Source: Candidatus Amarolinea dominans
GTDB lineage: Bacteria; Chloroflexota; Anaerolineae; SSC4; Amarolineaceae
DNA length: 64,000 nt
Assembly (NCBI GenBank): GCA_016719785.1
Contig: JADJYJ010000001.1
Coordinates: forward strand, 620,001 to 684,000
Direction of reading: 5' to 3'
This document shows, one piece after another, positions 44,442 through 53,345 of this stretch. Below the pieces are notes generated by a model. That model was not told the DNA's origin. It saw only the letters and a list, made by a program, of their open reading frames with translations, and did not search any database. Each line of letters begins with the position of its first letter. Positions within the stretch are counted from its first letter, which is position 1. Position numbers and translations under genes: made by a program.

Positions 44442-46250
44442 GTGCTTGCCGAGCTGACGATTCGTGACTTTGCCATTATTGACCAACTGCATCTGACCTT
44501 GGGGTCTGGTTTCAATGTGTTGACCGGTGAGACGGGCGCGGGGAAGTCCATCATCATTGACGCGATTGGCCTGCTGCTGGGAGACCGCGCGTCGCCCGAT
44601 TTGGTGCGCGCCGGCCAGGAGAAAGCCCTGATCGAGGGCATCTTTGCCTTACCAGCCGCCCTGGCCGCGTCCCTGGAACCGCTGTTGCACGACAACGGCC
44701 TGGAAAGCGATGGCGGGGAGCTGAGCATGGCGCGCGAGATTCGCCGCGGCGGCCGCAGCATCAGCCGCATCAACGGATCAACGGTCAACACGGCCCTGCT
44801 GGCGGAGATTGGCGGCGCGCTGGTGGATATTCACGGGCAGAGCGAACATCTGTCGCTGATGAATATCAAGCACCATGTGGATCTGCTCGATCGCTACGTC
44901 AACCTGGAGGAGTCGCGCAGCGCGCTGGCGCGCGTGGTTCGTCAACTGAACGGGGCGCGCCGTGAGTTGGTGACCCTGCAGCACGATGCGCGCGAGCTGG
45001 CGCGACGGGTTGACCTGCTCACCTATCAGGTCAACGAAATCGGCGCCGCGCGGCTGGCGCCCGGCGAGGACAAGGCCCTGGAAATGGAACTCAGGCGCCT
45101 GTCCAATGCCGAACAGTTGCTCAAATTGACCCAGCAGGTCATCGGCGCCCTCGAAGATGGCGGCGACGAACAGCGCGCCGCGGTGGACATGCTGGGCCAG
45201 GCCAGCCATGCGCTGGGGCGCTTGATTCGCATTGACCCCACCCTTGAGGACTTGCAGCGCCAGTTGGGCGACCTGACCGAGCAGATCGTTGATATTGGCC
45301 GCGAGGTGCGTCACTACGGCGACGGCGTCGAATTCAATCCGGAGCGCCTGCAGCAGACCGAAGAGCGTCTGTCGCTCATCTATAACCTCAAACGCAAATA
45401 TGGCGAGTCCATTGGCGACATCCTGATCTTCGGCGAGCGCGCGCAGGCGGAACTCAACGGCATCACCCATGCCGGCGAACGGATCGAAGATCTTCTGAAG
45501 GAAGAAAAGCGCCTCCTACGCGAGATCGGCGCCCTGGGCGTGCAGATGTCACAGGCGCGGCGTGCAGCCGGTGAGCGCCTGGCACGCGCGGTGGAGCAGG
45601 AACTGGCCGATCTGCGCATGGCACGCGCCAGCTTCGCGGTGGACATTCGCTGGCAGGAGAGCGCCGACGGCGCGCCGGCGCCCGCGTCGGCCTTTCCCGG
45701 CGCCACGCCTGCCGCCGGTGAAGAAGACAAGGCGCCGCGCCGCGTCAGCTTCGACGGCACTGGCCTCGACCGGGTCGAATTCCTGGTCTCGGCCAACCCC
45801 GGCGAACCGCTGCGACCATTGGCCAGGGTGGCCTCCGGTGGTGAGACGGCGCGGCTGATGTTGGCGCTCAAAACGGTGCTCAGCCACGCGGATGAGACAC
45901 CCACCCTGATCTTCGACGAGATTGATGTTGGCATTGGCGGCCGTGTCGGCGCGGTGGTCGGCCAGAAGCTGTGGAGCCTGAACAGCAACCACCAGGTGCT
46001 CTGCGTCACCCATCTGCCGCAGTTGGCAACCTTTGGCGACACCCATTTCAGCGTGGCCAAGGACATCCATGATGGCCGTACCATCACATCGGTGCGTCCG
46101 CTGGCCGGCGCCGCGCGTATCGAAGAACTGGCTCAGATGCTGGGCACGCCCACCGATGTGGGACGCGAGAATGCGCGGGCGCTGCTGGCTGACACCGAGC
46201 GGATCAAAACCACGCCGCCAGCGGCCGTAGATTTCACGCAAAGGGGGTGA
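44442..46250 (+). CDS. recN: DNA repair protein RecN
   Basis: The 602-residue SMC-like protein opens with MLAELTIRDFAIIDQ and Walker A LTGETGAGKS (about 28-37), and ends with signature VASGGETARLMLALKT, Walker B TLIFDEIDVGIGGRVG and H-loop VTHLPQLATFGD. Coiled-coil segments lie between about 160 and 400, as in RecN. It tethers and prepares DNA ends for double-strand-break repair. The start is GTG; GGAGAGGA lies upstream at good distance. A Pro/Ala-rich insertion (about 400-430) before the signature is longer than usual. Confidence 0.93.
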   Translation: MLAELTIRDFAIIDQLHLTLGSGFNVLTGETGAGKSIIIDAIGLLLGDRASPDLVRAGQEKALIEGIFALPAALAASLEPLLHDNGLESDGGELSMAREIRRGGRSISRINGSTVNTALLAEIGGALVDIHGQSEHLSLMNIKHHVDLLDRYVNLEESRSALARVVRQLNGARRELVTLQHDARELARRVDLLTYQVNEIGAARLAPGEDKALEMELRRLSNAEQLLKLTQQVIGALEDGGDEQRAAVDMLGQASHALGRLIRIDPTLEDLQRQLGDLTEQIVDIGREVRHYGDGVEFNPERLQQTEERLSLIYNLKRKYGESIGDILIFGERAQAELNGITHAGERIEDLLKEEKRLLREIGALGVQMSQARRAAGERLARAVEQELADLRMARASFAVDIRWQESADGAPAPASAFPGATPAAGEEDKAPRRVSFDGTGLDRVEFLVSANPGEPLRPLARVASGGETARLMLALKTVLSHADETPTLIFDEIDVGIGGRVGAVVGQKLWSLNSNHQVLCVTHLPQLATFGDTHFSVAKDIHDGRTITSVRPLAGAARIEELAQMLGTPTDVGRENARALLADTERIKTTPPAAVDFTQRG

Positions 46251-46258
46251 CACTCACG

Positions 46259-46881
46259 ATGACGATCAAGACGCGGGCAGCCGTGTCAGGCCCGTTGCCA
46301 GAAACGGTGTGGGACAGCGCACCGCCGTTCAGCAGGCCGCGGCCGTGGACCGAGCTGGAATACCTGGCGCTGGAAACGAATCACCTGGTCGAATTCTCAG
46401 ACGGTCACTTGGAGGTGCTCAGGATGCCGACGCGTAGACACCAGCAGATTGTTCTGTGCCTCTATCGGCTGCTGTTCGAGTTTGTCACGAGCCGTCATCT
46501 CGGCACCCTCTTGATTGCGCCGTTTCGCGTGCGGCTGTGGCCCGGCAAGTTTCGTGAGCCGGATTTGATCTTCATGGCCGCTGCCCATCGCGCGTGAACA
46601 CAACGATTACTTCGACGGCGCTGACCTCGTGGTGGAAGTGGTCAGCGGGGATGCCAGCGACCGGGAGCGTGACCTGGTAACCAAGCGCGATGAATACGCG
46701 GGCCAGGATTCCGGAGTATTGGCTGGTTGACCCGCAAATGGAAACGATCACCGTCCTGACCCTGACCGACGCCGCCTATATTCCACACGGCATCTTCAGG
46801 CGCGGCGAAACGGCTCATGCGCGGCTGTTGACCGGGTTCACCGTTGCTGTGGATGTTGTCCTCGATGCGGCCCTGGCGTAA
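46259..46881 (+). pseudogene. Uma2 family protein gene broken by two frameshifts
   Basis: Three frames in series encode one Uma2 (DUF820) protein. The first ends after RLWPGKFREPDLIFMAAAHRA at 46597; a +1-shifted frame continues REHNDYFDGADLVVEVVSGD... to about 46728; a third frame gives ARIPEYWLVDPQMETITVLTL... to 46881. Breaks fall in GC-repeat-like stretches near 46590 and 46700. Intact members are about 190-200 residues and resemble PD-(D/E)xK nucleases (the VEVVS and YWLVDP blocks). It overlaps the recN stop region. Two sequencing errors cannot be excluded. Confidence 0.8.
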
Positions 46882-46897
46882 GCAGCGTTAGACATGG

Positions 46898-46903
46898 TAT
46901 ACT
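46898..46903 (+). promoter_or_regulatory. -10 element just before the NYN-HEAT gene
   Basis: TATACT at 46898-46903 is preceded by TGG and lies only 9 bp upstream of the ATG. Transcription would start at or just before the start codon, predicting a leaderless mRNA. No convincing -35. Confidence 0.5.
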
Positions 46904-46912
46904 CCTGCCATC

Positions 46913-47821
46913 ATGTCCCTGCTGATTGACGGTCACAATTTGATTGGCGCGCTGCCCTCTATCGAGTTGGGGGCGCGCGACGATGAGCAACAGCTCATCG
47001 TGCGTCTGCGCGCTTATCATGGATTCAGCGGCAAGGCGCTGATCATCTTTTTCGATTCAGGCGATGCACCCGGCCGCGCCGACCATCTTTCCACCGCCGG
47101 CGTGCAGGTGCGTTTCGCACGGCGCCCGCAAACGGCCGACGACCTGATCGTGGCCTTCCTGCGCCAGAGCGCCCAACCCGGCCAACATGCCGTGGTGACG
47201 AACGACCGCGAACTGGCCGGGCGCTCACGGCAGTTAGGCGCCAGTGTCATCAGCGCACGCGATTTTGCCCGCAAGCTGTCGCCGGCAAATCGGGCTGCCC
47301 CGGAAGCTGCGATGGCAGACCAGACCCCAAGCCCGCGCGATCCTGCTTTTGCCGATCTCTACAGCGCCTTCCTGGCAGCCGAGAAGGACAGCGCTCGGCT
47401 CAGCAGTCAGTCGGCGCACGGTTTTGCCTGGTGGCAGGAGCACCTGTACGGCGAGGATGTGACGCTGGCGGAGAACGCGGTCCACTGGCTGCGCCGCTTC
47501 GCCGAACCAGCGCGTGCGCTGCCCCTTCTATTGGATGCCTTGACGCACCAGCAGGCGCGGGTGCGCGCCGCGGCTGCCCTGGCGCTGGGGCAGATGGCCG
47601 CGCCGGCCGCAGTTGAACGCCTGGCCGCCTGCCTGCACCATGATGGGTCATCCCTGGTGCGTGAAGCCGCGGCACAGGCCCTGGGGCAGATGCCCACGCC
47701 CGCCGCGCTGATAGCCTTGCAAGCGGCCTTGCACGATCCAAAGCACAAGGTGCGCAAAACGGCCGCGGCCATGCTGGAAAAGCATAAATCGAACGTCAGA
47801 TTGAAAAAAATCACTCAGTGA
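46913..47821 (+). CDS. YacP-like NYN nuclease fused to HEAT repeats
   Basis: The 302-residue protein starts with a NYN domain (LLIDGHNLIGALP at 3-15, IIFFDSGDAPG, DDLIVAFLRQ, VVTNDRELAGRSRQLGA), with the four acidic residues of the metal site. YacP/Rae1 proteins cut mRNA on the ribosome. After a 60-residue linker come two to three HEAT-like repeats (ALPLLLDALTHQQARVRAAAALALGQM, then SSLVREAAAQALGQM and KHKVRKTAAAMLEK), presumably for protein docking. No ribosome site precedes the ATG and a -10 sits right upstream, consistent with leaderless translation. pepF follows after 13 bp. Confidence 0.87.
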   Translation: MSLLIDGHNLIGALPSIELGARDDEQQLIVRLRAYHGFSGKALIIFFDSGDAPGRADHLSTAGVQVRFARRPQTADDLIVAFLRQSAQPGQHAVVTNDRELAGRSRQLGASVISARDFARKLSPANRAAPEAAMADQTPSPRDPAFADLYSAFLAAEKDSARLSSQSAHGFAWWQEHLYGEDVTLAENAVHWLRRFAEPARALPLLLDALTHQQARVRAAAALALGQMAAPAAVERLAACLHHDGSSLVREAAAQALGQMPTPAALIALQAALHDPKHKVRKTAAAMLEKHKSNVRLKKITQ

Positions 47822-47834
47822 GGAGAACGCCATC

Positions 47835-49700
47835 GTGACCGAACCATCTCTTCCCCCGCGTGCCGAGATTCCGCTGTCTTACCAGTGGAACGCCGCCAGC
47901 CTCTTTTCTTCCTGGGCCGCCTGGGAGACCGCGCTGCGCCAGGTGCAGGCTGACCTGGACAGCGTGCGCGCCTTTCAAGGCCGCCTATCCGCCGGGCCAG
48001 CTACGTTGCTGGCCGGGCTTGCCGCCGTCGAAGGGGTCATGCGCCGGGTAGGGCATCTGTACACCTACGCCAGCATGGCCCATTTCGTGGACATGACCGA
48101 TCAAACCGCCGGCGCCGCCTTCAGCCAGGTCATTGGCCTGGTGGGGCAAGCGCGCGCGGCCGTCTCTTTTGCTGATCCTGAGCTGCTCAGCCTGGGTGCG
48201 GAAACCCTGGCCGCCTGGCAACAAACGGAGCCGGCGCTGGCCGTCTACGCCCATTACTTCGACAATCTGTTCCGCAAGCAGGCGCATGTGCGCTCGGCCG
48301 AGGTCGAGGAGCTTCTGGGCATGCTGGCCGAGCCGTTCGCCGGCGCCGAGTCTGTCGCGGAGCATCTGCGCAACACCGAGATGAAGTTAGCCCCGGCCAG
48401 CGCATCCGACGACCGCCAGGTGCAGGTGACCTTCAGCAACCTGGGCGAGCTGTTGACCGATCCGGACCGCCAGTTACGCCGCACGGCCTGGGAAAGCCAG
48501 ACCAACAGCCTGTTGGCGGTCAAAAACACGCTGGCGACCGCGCTGGAAACATCGGTCAAGCAGAACGTCTTCGACATGCGCGCACGGCGCCATAGCTCCA
48601 CGTTGGCCGCCTCGTTGTTCAATGTCAATGTTCCGGTTGAGGTCTTCCACAACCTGATTGCCACCTTCCGCCGGCATCTTCCCACCTGGCACCGCTACTG
48701 GGCGGTGCGCCGGCGGGCGCTGGGCGTCGAAACCCTGCATCCGTTTGACATCTGGGCGCCGCTGACCGGCGAGAAGACGCAGATCAACTACGACCAGGCG
48801 GTGGACATCATCGCGGCCGCTCTGCAGCCGTTGGGCGACGATTACGTGCAAATCCTGCGCCGGGGCGCACACGAGGACCGCTGGGTAGATGTGCTGCCGA
48901 ACGCGGGCAAGGTAGGCGGCGCCTTCTCCACCGGCGCGCCAGGCGCCCATCCCTTCATCCTGATGAGCTACCACGGCGACCTGTTCAGCCTGAGCACCCT
49001 GGCGCACGAGATGGGCCACTCGATGCAGTCGTACCTGACCTGGCAGCAGCAGCCGTTTGTCTATGCCGACTATTCCTTGTTCGTGGCCGAAGTCGCCTCC
49101 AATTTTCATCAGGCCATGATGCGCGGCTATCTGTTGACCCAACCCAACACAGCGGCCTTTCAGATCGCTGTCATCGAGGAGGGCATGTCCAATTTCTTCC
49201 GCTACTTCTTCATCATGCCCATCCTGGCGCAGTTCGAACTGGAAGTGCATCAGCGGGTGGAGCGCGGCCAGGGGGTGACGGCTGACGACATGATCGCCCT
49301 GCTGGCCGATCTGTACGCCGAAGGCTTTGGCGACCAGGTTGCGCTCGATCGCGAACGGGTGGGAATCAACTGGGCCGCGTTCGGGCATCTGTTTGCCGAT
49401 TACTACGTGTACCAATATGCCACCGGCATCTCGGCTGCCCATGCCCTGGCCAGCCGTATCCTGCGCGGCGAAGCGGGCGCGGCCGCAGCCTACCGCGAGT
49501 TTCTCAAGGCCGGTAGTTCGCTCTACCCGCTCGAGGCGCTCAAGCTGGCCGGCGTAGATATGACCACGCCGCAAGCCGTGGAGGACACCTTTGCCGTGCT
49601 GGCCGACATGGTCACACGCCTGGATGAGTTGACTGAGGGCCAAAAGCCCGGTTCAGTCCCGGTCACCGCACAACCTGACAAGAAGGACCACGACTCATGA
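47835..49700 (+). CDS. pepF: Oligoendopeptidase F family (M3) metallopeptidase
   Basis: The 621-residue protein has the M3 zinc motif LAHEMGHSMQSYL (His391-His395), followed by the downstream Glu in FVAEVASNFHQ. Length and the early SYQWNAASLFSSWAAWE block match the PepF group, which cleaves short peptides in the cytoplasm. The start is GTG with TGAGGAGAACG upstream. The stop overlaps the next gene in an ATGA, so this pair of peptidases is coupled. Confidence 0.92.
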   Translation: MTEPSLPPRAEIPLSYQWNAASLFSSWAAWETALRQVQADLDSVRAFQGRLSAGPATLLAGLAAVEGVMRRVGHLYTYASMAHFVDMTDQTAGAAFSQVIGLVGQARAAVSFADPELLSLGAETLAAWQQTEPALAVYAHYFDNLFRKQAHVRSAEVEELLGMLAEPFAGAESVAEHLRNTEMKLAPASASDDRQVQVTFSNLGELLTDPDRQLRRTAWESQTNSLLAVKNTLATALETSVKQNVFDMRARRHSSTLAASLFNVNVPVEVFHNLIATFRRHLPTWHRYWAVRRRALGVETLHPFDIWAPLTGEKTQINYDQAVDIIAAALQPLGDDYVQILRRGAHEDRWVDVLPNAGKVGGAFSTGAPGAHPFILMSYHGDLFSLSTLAHEMGHSMQSYLTWQQQPFVYADYSLFVAEVASNFHQAMMRGYLLTQPNTAAFQIAVIEEGMSNFFRYFFIMPILAQFELEVHQRVERGQGVTADDMIALLADLYAEGFGDQVALDRERVGINWAAFGHLFADYYVYQYATGISAAHALASRILRGEAGAAAAYREFLKAGSSLYPLEALKLAGVDMTTPQAVEDTFAVLADMVTRLDELTEGQKPGSVPVTAQPDKKDHDS

Positions 49701-51073
49701 GCACTGCACGCGACGCAGCGTTGGCATTTGCCCGTGCGCAACAGCCTCGTTTTCTCGATCAATATCAGGAATTCCTCACCATCCCCTCCGTGTCCACCGA
49801 CCCGGCGTACGCGGCAGATGTGCAGCGCGCCGCTGCCTGGGTGGCAGACCGCCTGCGGGCTGCGGGGGTGACGCGGGTCGAAATCTTCCCCACGTCGTTG
49901 CATCCCGTGGTCTTCGGCGCATGGCTGGGCGCCGGGCCGGCCGCGCCCACGGTGTTGATCTACGGCCATTACGATGTCCAGCCCACCGACCCGTTGGCCC
50001 TGTGGGAGAGCGACCCCTTCACACCCACCCTCGTGGGCGATTTCATCCACGCCCGCGGCGCATCGGACATGAAGGGCCAGGTGACGGCCGTCCTGAACGG
50101 CGTCGAGGCGGCGCTGCACGCGGGCGGCCTGCCGGTCAACCTCAAGTTCCTCATCGAGGGCGAAGAAGAGATCGGTTCGCCCAGCCTGCCCGACTTCATC
50201 GCCGGCCAGCGCGAACTGCTGGCCAGCAGCTTCTCCCTGAATGCTGATGCCGGCGGCCTGGTCAATGGCATCCCCGCCATCGGTTACGCTCTGCGCGGTT
50301 TGACCTACTACGATCTCTACGTCTACGGCCCGGCGCGCGACCTGCACTCCGGCGGTTTTGGCGGCGTTATTCACAACCCCGCCCAGGCGCTGTGTGAGTT
50401 GATTACCGGCATGCACGATGCCAGCGGCCGCGTCACCCTGCCCGGCTTCTACGACAAGGTGCGTTCATTGAGCGCGGAAGAGCGGGCCGAACTGGCGCGT
50501 TTGCCCTTTACGGACGATCATTTTCGCCAGCAGGCCGGCGTGACACATCTGTGGGGCGAAGTCGGTTTCTCCGCGGTCGAACGGATTGGCGCGCGGCCCA
50601 CGCTGGAGGTCAACGGCCTGCTGTCTGGCTTCACCGGTGAAGGCTCCAAGACGGTGCTGCCGGCCTCGGCGCTGGCGAAAATTTCCATGCGCCTGGTGCC
50701 GGATCAGGACCCGCGCGAGGTGAAAGAACAGCTCTTGCGCTACCTGGAAAGCCATGCGCCGCCGACCGTTCGCTGTGAGGTCAGGGAGCTGAACGTGGCT
50801 TACCCGGTGTTGACCGATCGCGCCATGCCTGAAGTGCGCGCGTTGCAGGATGCGCTGCAAACGGTCTGGGGCGTGGCGCCGGTCTTCACGCGCGGCGGTG
50901 GCACGGTGCCGGTCGTGGCCGATCTCAAGCATCTGCTGGGCATTGATTCCGTGCTGACCGGCTTCAGCCAGCCGGGCGACCGCATCCACTCGCCCAACGA
51001 GCGGCAGTATCTGCCGAACTGGTCGCGCGGCGCCGAGGCCATCATTCACTTCTTGTACAACTTAGGGGCCTGA
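49697..51073 (+). CDS. M20 family dipeptidase/metallopeptidase
   Basis: The 458-residue protein has the M20 metal-binding blocks: YGHYDVQPTDP, RGASDMKGQV, EGEEEIGSPSL and a C-terminal IHSPNERQYLPNW. A dimerisation lid domain sits between about 190 and 310. It probably cleaves dipeptides left by the adjacent oligoendopeptidase, since the two genes overlap by 4 bp. Substrate class (dipeptidase as opposed to acyl-amino-acid deacylase) is inferred from closest motifs. Confidence 0.9.
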   Translation: MSTARDAALAFARAQQPRFLDQYQEFLTIPSVSTDPAYAADVQRAAAWVADRLRAAGVTRVEIFPTSLHPVVFGAWLGAGPAAPTVLIYGHYDVQPTDPLALWESDPFTPTLVGDFIHARGASDMKGQVTAVLNGVEAALHAGGLPVNLKFLIEGEEEIGSPSLPDFIAGQRELLASSFSLNADAGGLVNGIPAIGYALRGLTYYDLYVYGPARDLHSGGFGGVIHNPAQALCELITGMHDASGRVTLPGFYDKVRSLSAEERAELARLPFTDDHFRQQAGVTHLWGEVGFSAVERIGARPTLEVNGLLSGFTGEGSKTVLPASALAKISMRLVPDQDPREVKEQLLRYLESHAPPTVRCEVRELNVAYPVLTDRAMPEVRALQDALQTVWGVAPVFTRGGGTVPVVADLKHLLGIDSVLTGFSQPGDRIHSPNERQYLPNWSRGAEAIIHFLYNLGA

Positions 51074-51108
51074 TGTGAAATCCGCTTCCTCGAACCACTG
51101 GAGATTCA

Positions 51109-51312
51109 ATGAGTTTACCGTTACGTCGTGATATCCGATCTGGCCTGAAGGTGCAGATCGTGGAAAAGCAGAATCAGCGCAGCGGCGCCGTGACCGAAGG
51201 CGTTGTGGCTCGTATCCTGACCAGCAGCCCGGCTCATCCCCACGGCATCAAGGTGATGCTGGAGGACGGCCGGGTTGGCCGGGTGCAGGCGATCGTGATG
51301 ACCGATGTCTGA
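51109..51312 (+). CDS. ywbE: YwbE family protein (DUF2196)
   Basis: The 67-residue protein matches the small YwbE family: RRDIRSGLKVQIVEKQNQRSGAVTEGVVARILTSSPAHPHGIKVMLEDGRVGRV. It is a KOW-like all-beta fold and may bind nucleic acid; function unknown. It overlaps the rho start by 8 bp. Position directly before a Rho gene is suggestive of a role in transcription termination or RNA handling. Confidence 0.9.
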   Translation: MSLPLRRDIRSGLKVQIVEKQNQRSGAVTEGVVARILTSSPAHPHGIKVMLEDGRVGRVQAIVMTDV

Positions 51313-52399
51313 CATCGGCAGCGGTATTTTGAGCAGAGGTCGCGACGGACTGCGCCTGGTCAACGCGGTGCAGCCGGCCGCGGGCGACATCAGTGTGTCG
51401 GCACAACTGATGCAGGCGTATGGCCTGGTCGAGGGAGCTACCGTGACCGGGCCAGTGCAGCAGGGCCGGGCAGGCCGCGAACTGATGGAAGTCACCTCGG
51501 TCTGCGGCCTGTCTCCTGCGGCCTTTCGGGCGCGCACCCCCTTCACACAATTGGTTGCGGTGGACCCCAACGAGCGCTTCAACCTGGGCGCGGGCGGCGA
51601 CGTTGCCATGCGCGCGGTGGATTTGCTGGCGCCCATCGGCAGAGGCACCCGCGGCCTGATCGTCGCCCCACCCAAGGCCGGTAAGACCACGCTGTTGGAA
51701 CAGATCGCGCGCGCCATCCGCGCCGAGCGACCGGCCGCGCGCATCGTCGTCCTGCTGATTGACGAGCGCCCTGAGGAACTGACCTACTTCCGGCGCACGG
51801 TGGCGGCCGAGGTTTTTGCCAGCTCCAGCGATCAAAGCCCGGCCGAACACACGGCCCTGGCAGAACTGCTGCTGGCGCACATCCGCACCGAACTGGAATG
51901 CGGCAATGACATCGTCGTGCTGCTCGACAGCCTGACCCGCTTGGCGCGCGCGTTCAACCGCCGCAGCAGCGGCAGCGGGCGCAGCCTTTCCGGCGGCATG
52001 GACGCCGCAGCCCTGGAGACGCCGCGGCGCTTCTTCGGCCTGGCGCGCAACATCGAAAACGGCGGCTCGGTCACGATCCTGGCCACCGCCCTGATCGAGA
52101 CCGGCTCGCGCATGGATCAGCTCATCTATGAGGAATTCAAGAGCACCGGCAACAGTGAAATTGTGCTGGACCGCGACCTGGCCCAGGAACAGTTGTACCC
52201 GGCCATTGATGTTCACCGCACCGGCACCCGCAAGGAAGAACGGCTGGTCAGCGCGACCGACATGGCGCACCTGGTCACCCTGCGGCGCACCCTGGCCGGC
52301 TACCCGCCCCAGCAGGCGCTCACCCATCTCCTAACACTCCTGGCCCAGTATCCGACCAACACTGAGCTGCTGCAGCACCTCCCGCCGGCCAGGCGGTAG
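51305..52399 (+). CDS. rho: Short transcription termination factor Rho
   Basis: The 364-residue protein matches Rho from its OB-type primary RNA site to its C-terminus: IVAPPKAGKTTLLEQ (Walker A near 120), VVLLIDERPEELTYF, NDIVVLLDSLTRLARAF, SGGMDAAALETPRRFFGLARNIENGGSVTILATAL and the R-loop region HRTGTRKEERL. Canonical Rho is about 420 residues or more; here the N-terminal helical domain is missing and the cold-shock-like RNA site is reduced. ELTYFRR replaces the usual EVTDMQR. It may be a second, specialised Rho. The start overlaps ywbE. Confidence 0.9.
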   Translation: MSDIGSGILSRGRDGLRLVNAVQPAAGDISVSAQLMQAYGLVEGATVTGPVQQGRAGRELMEVTSVCGLSPAAFRARTPFTQLVAVDPNERFNLGAGGDVAMRAVDLLAPIGRGTRGLIVAPPKAGKTTLLEQIARAIRAERPAARIVVLLIDERPEELTYFRRTVAAEVFASSSDQSPAEHTALAELLLAHIRTELECGNDIVVLLDSLTRLARAFNRRSSGSGRSLSGGMDAAALETPRRFFGLARNIENGGSVTILATALIETGSRMDQLIYEEFKSTGNSEIVLDRDLAQEQLYPAIDVHRTGTRKEERLVSATDMAHLVTLRRTLAGYPPQQALTHLLTLLAQYPTNTELLQHLPPARR

Positions 52400-52433
52400 T
52401 CTATGAAGTATCTTTGCCACATGAAGGTGAATC

Positions 52434-53114
52434 ATGAGTGACTTATTCAATCGAACGATCGCCATACTTGGCGGCACCGGCGCGGAAGGCGCCGGCCTGG
52501 CGATGCGCTGGGCGCGGGCCGGACTCAGGGTGATCGTCGGCTCGCGCCTGGCCGACAAGGGCGCCGCGGCCGCGGCCGCGTACAACGAACGCATCGGCGC
52601 CGTGGCCCATCCGCTCGTCGGAACCGACAACCTCAGCGCAGCACAAGCGGCGGACATCGCCGTGCTGACCGTGCCCTACGCGGCGCACCTGGCGACCCTG
52701 GGCGGTCTCAAGGACGCGCTACAAGGCAAAATCCTGCTCGACGTGACCGTGCCCCTGGTGCCGCCCAGGGTCAGCGTCGTGCAGCTCCCCGCGGCCGGCT
52801 CGGCCTGCCTGGAAGCGCAGAACTTCCTGGGCGAGGGCGTTCAGGTCGTGGCCGCGTTCCAGGACATCTCGGCCGAGCACCTGGGCGACCCCGATCATGA
52901 CCTGGACTGCGATGTGCTGGTGGCGGGCAACAGCAGGGAGGCAAAGCAGGTCGCCATCGAGCTGGCTCACCTGGCCGGGCTGGACGCGTTCGACGCCGGA
53001 CCGCTGGCCAACGCCGGCGTCATCGAAGGCATGGCCGCCGTGCTGATCGGCATCAGCATCCGTCACAAGATCAAGGGCGCAGGCATTCGCCTCACCGGCG
53101 TCCCGCGCGGTTAG
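52434..53114 (+). CDS. npdG: NADPH-dependent F420 reductase-like protein
   Basis: The 226-residue protein starts with a Rossmann block IAILGGTGAEGAGLAMRWARAGLRVIVGSR typical of NpdG/Fno, with the SR motif binding the 2'-phosphate of NADPH. ADIAVLTVPYAAH, ILLDVTVPLVPP and a C-terminal GPLANAGVIEGMAAVLIGI block are also conserved. It moves hydride between NADP and F420. The F420 ligase gene cofE is nearby (53346), which supports an F420 role. ACATGAAGGTGAATC precedes the ATG. Confidence 0.85.
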   Translation: MSDLFNRTIAILGGTGAEGAGLAMRWARAGLRVIVGSRLADKGAAAAAAYNERIGAVAHPLVGTDNLSAAQAADIAVLTVPYAAHLATLGGLKDALQGKILLDVTVPLVPPRVSVVQLPAAGSACLEAQNFLGEGVQVVAAFQDISAEHLGDPDHDLDCDVLVAGNSREAKQVAIELAHLAGLDAFDAGPLANAGVIEGMAAVLIGISIRHKIKGAGIRLTGVPRG

Positions 53115-53136
53115 GGCGCAAAACAGCGTTCAGGGC

Positions 53137-53331
53137 ATGGTTGCCATCTCGAACTACCAGTGCGACCTGATGGAAGATCTCTACCCGGCGCCCAAGTGGA
53201 TCAAACACGTGGCGGCCGCCAAGACCATTCACTCGACCAAAGGCACGCGCACCGAAGCTCTTTGGGCCAACTACGACATAGCCAAATTGCAAAAACACAT
53301 TTGGCGCAAGATGCCACGAGCACGATCTTGA
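53137..53331 (+). CDS. Short unassigned open frame
   Basis: A 64-codon frame lies between npdG and cofE. The product (MVAISNYQCDLMEDLYPAPKW... then KLQKHIWRKMPRARS) is basic at the end, with no recognised domain. Its base composition is less GC-rich than the flanks and no good ribosome site precedes it. It may be a gene remnant. Confidence 0.3.
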   Translation: MVAISNYQCDLMEDLYPAPKWIKHVAAAKTIHSTKGTRTEALWANYDIAKLQKHIWRKMPRARS

Positions 53332-53345
53332 ATCCAACACAACTA

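Noticed and set aside
53137..53331. Confident gene between npdG and cofE
   Set aside because: No good ribosome site, no recognised domain and different base composition; kept only as a low-confidence entry.
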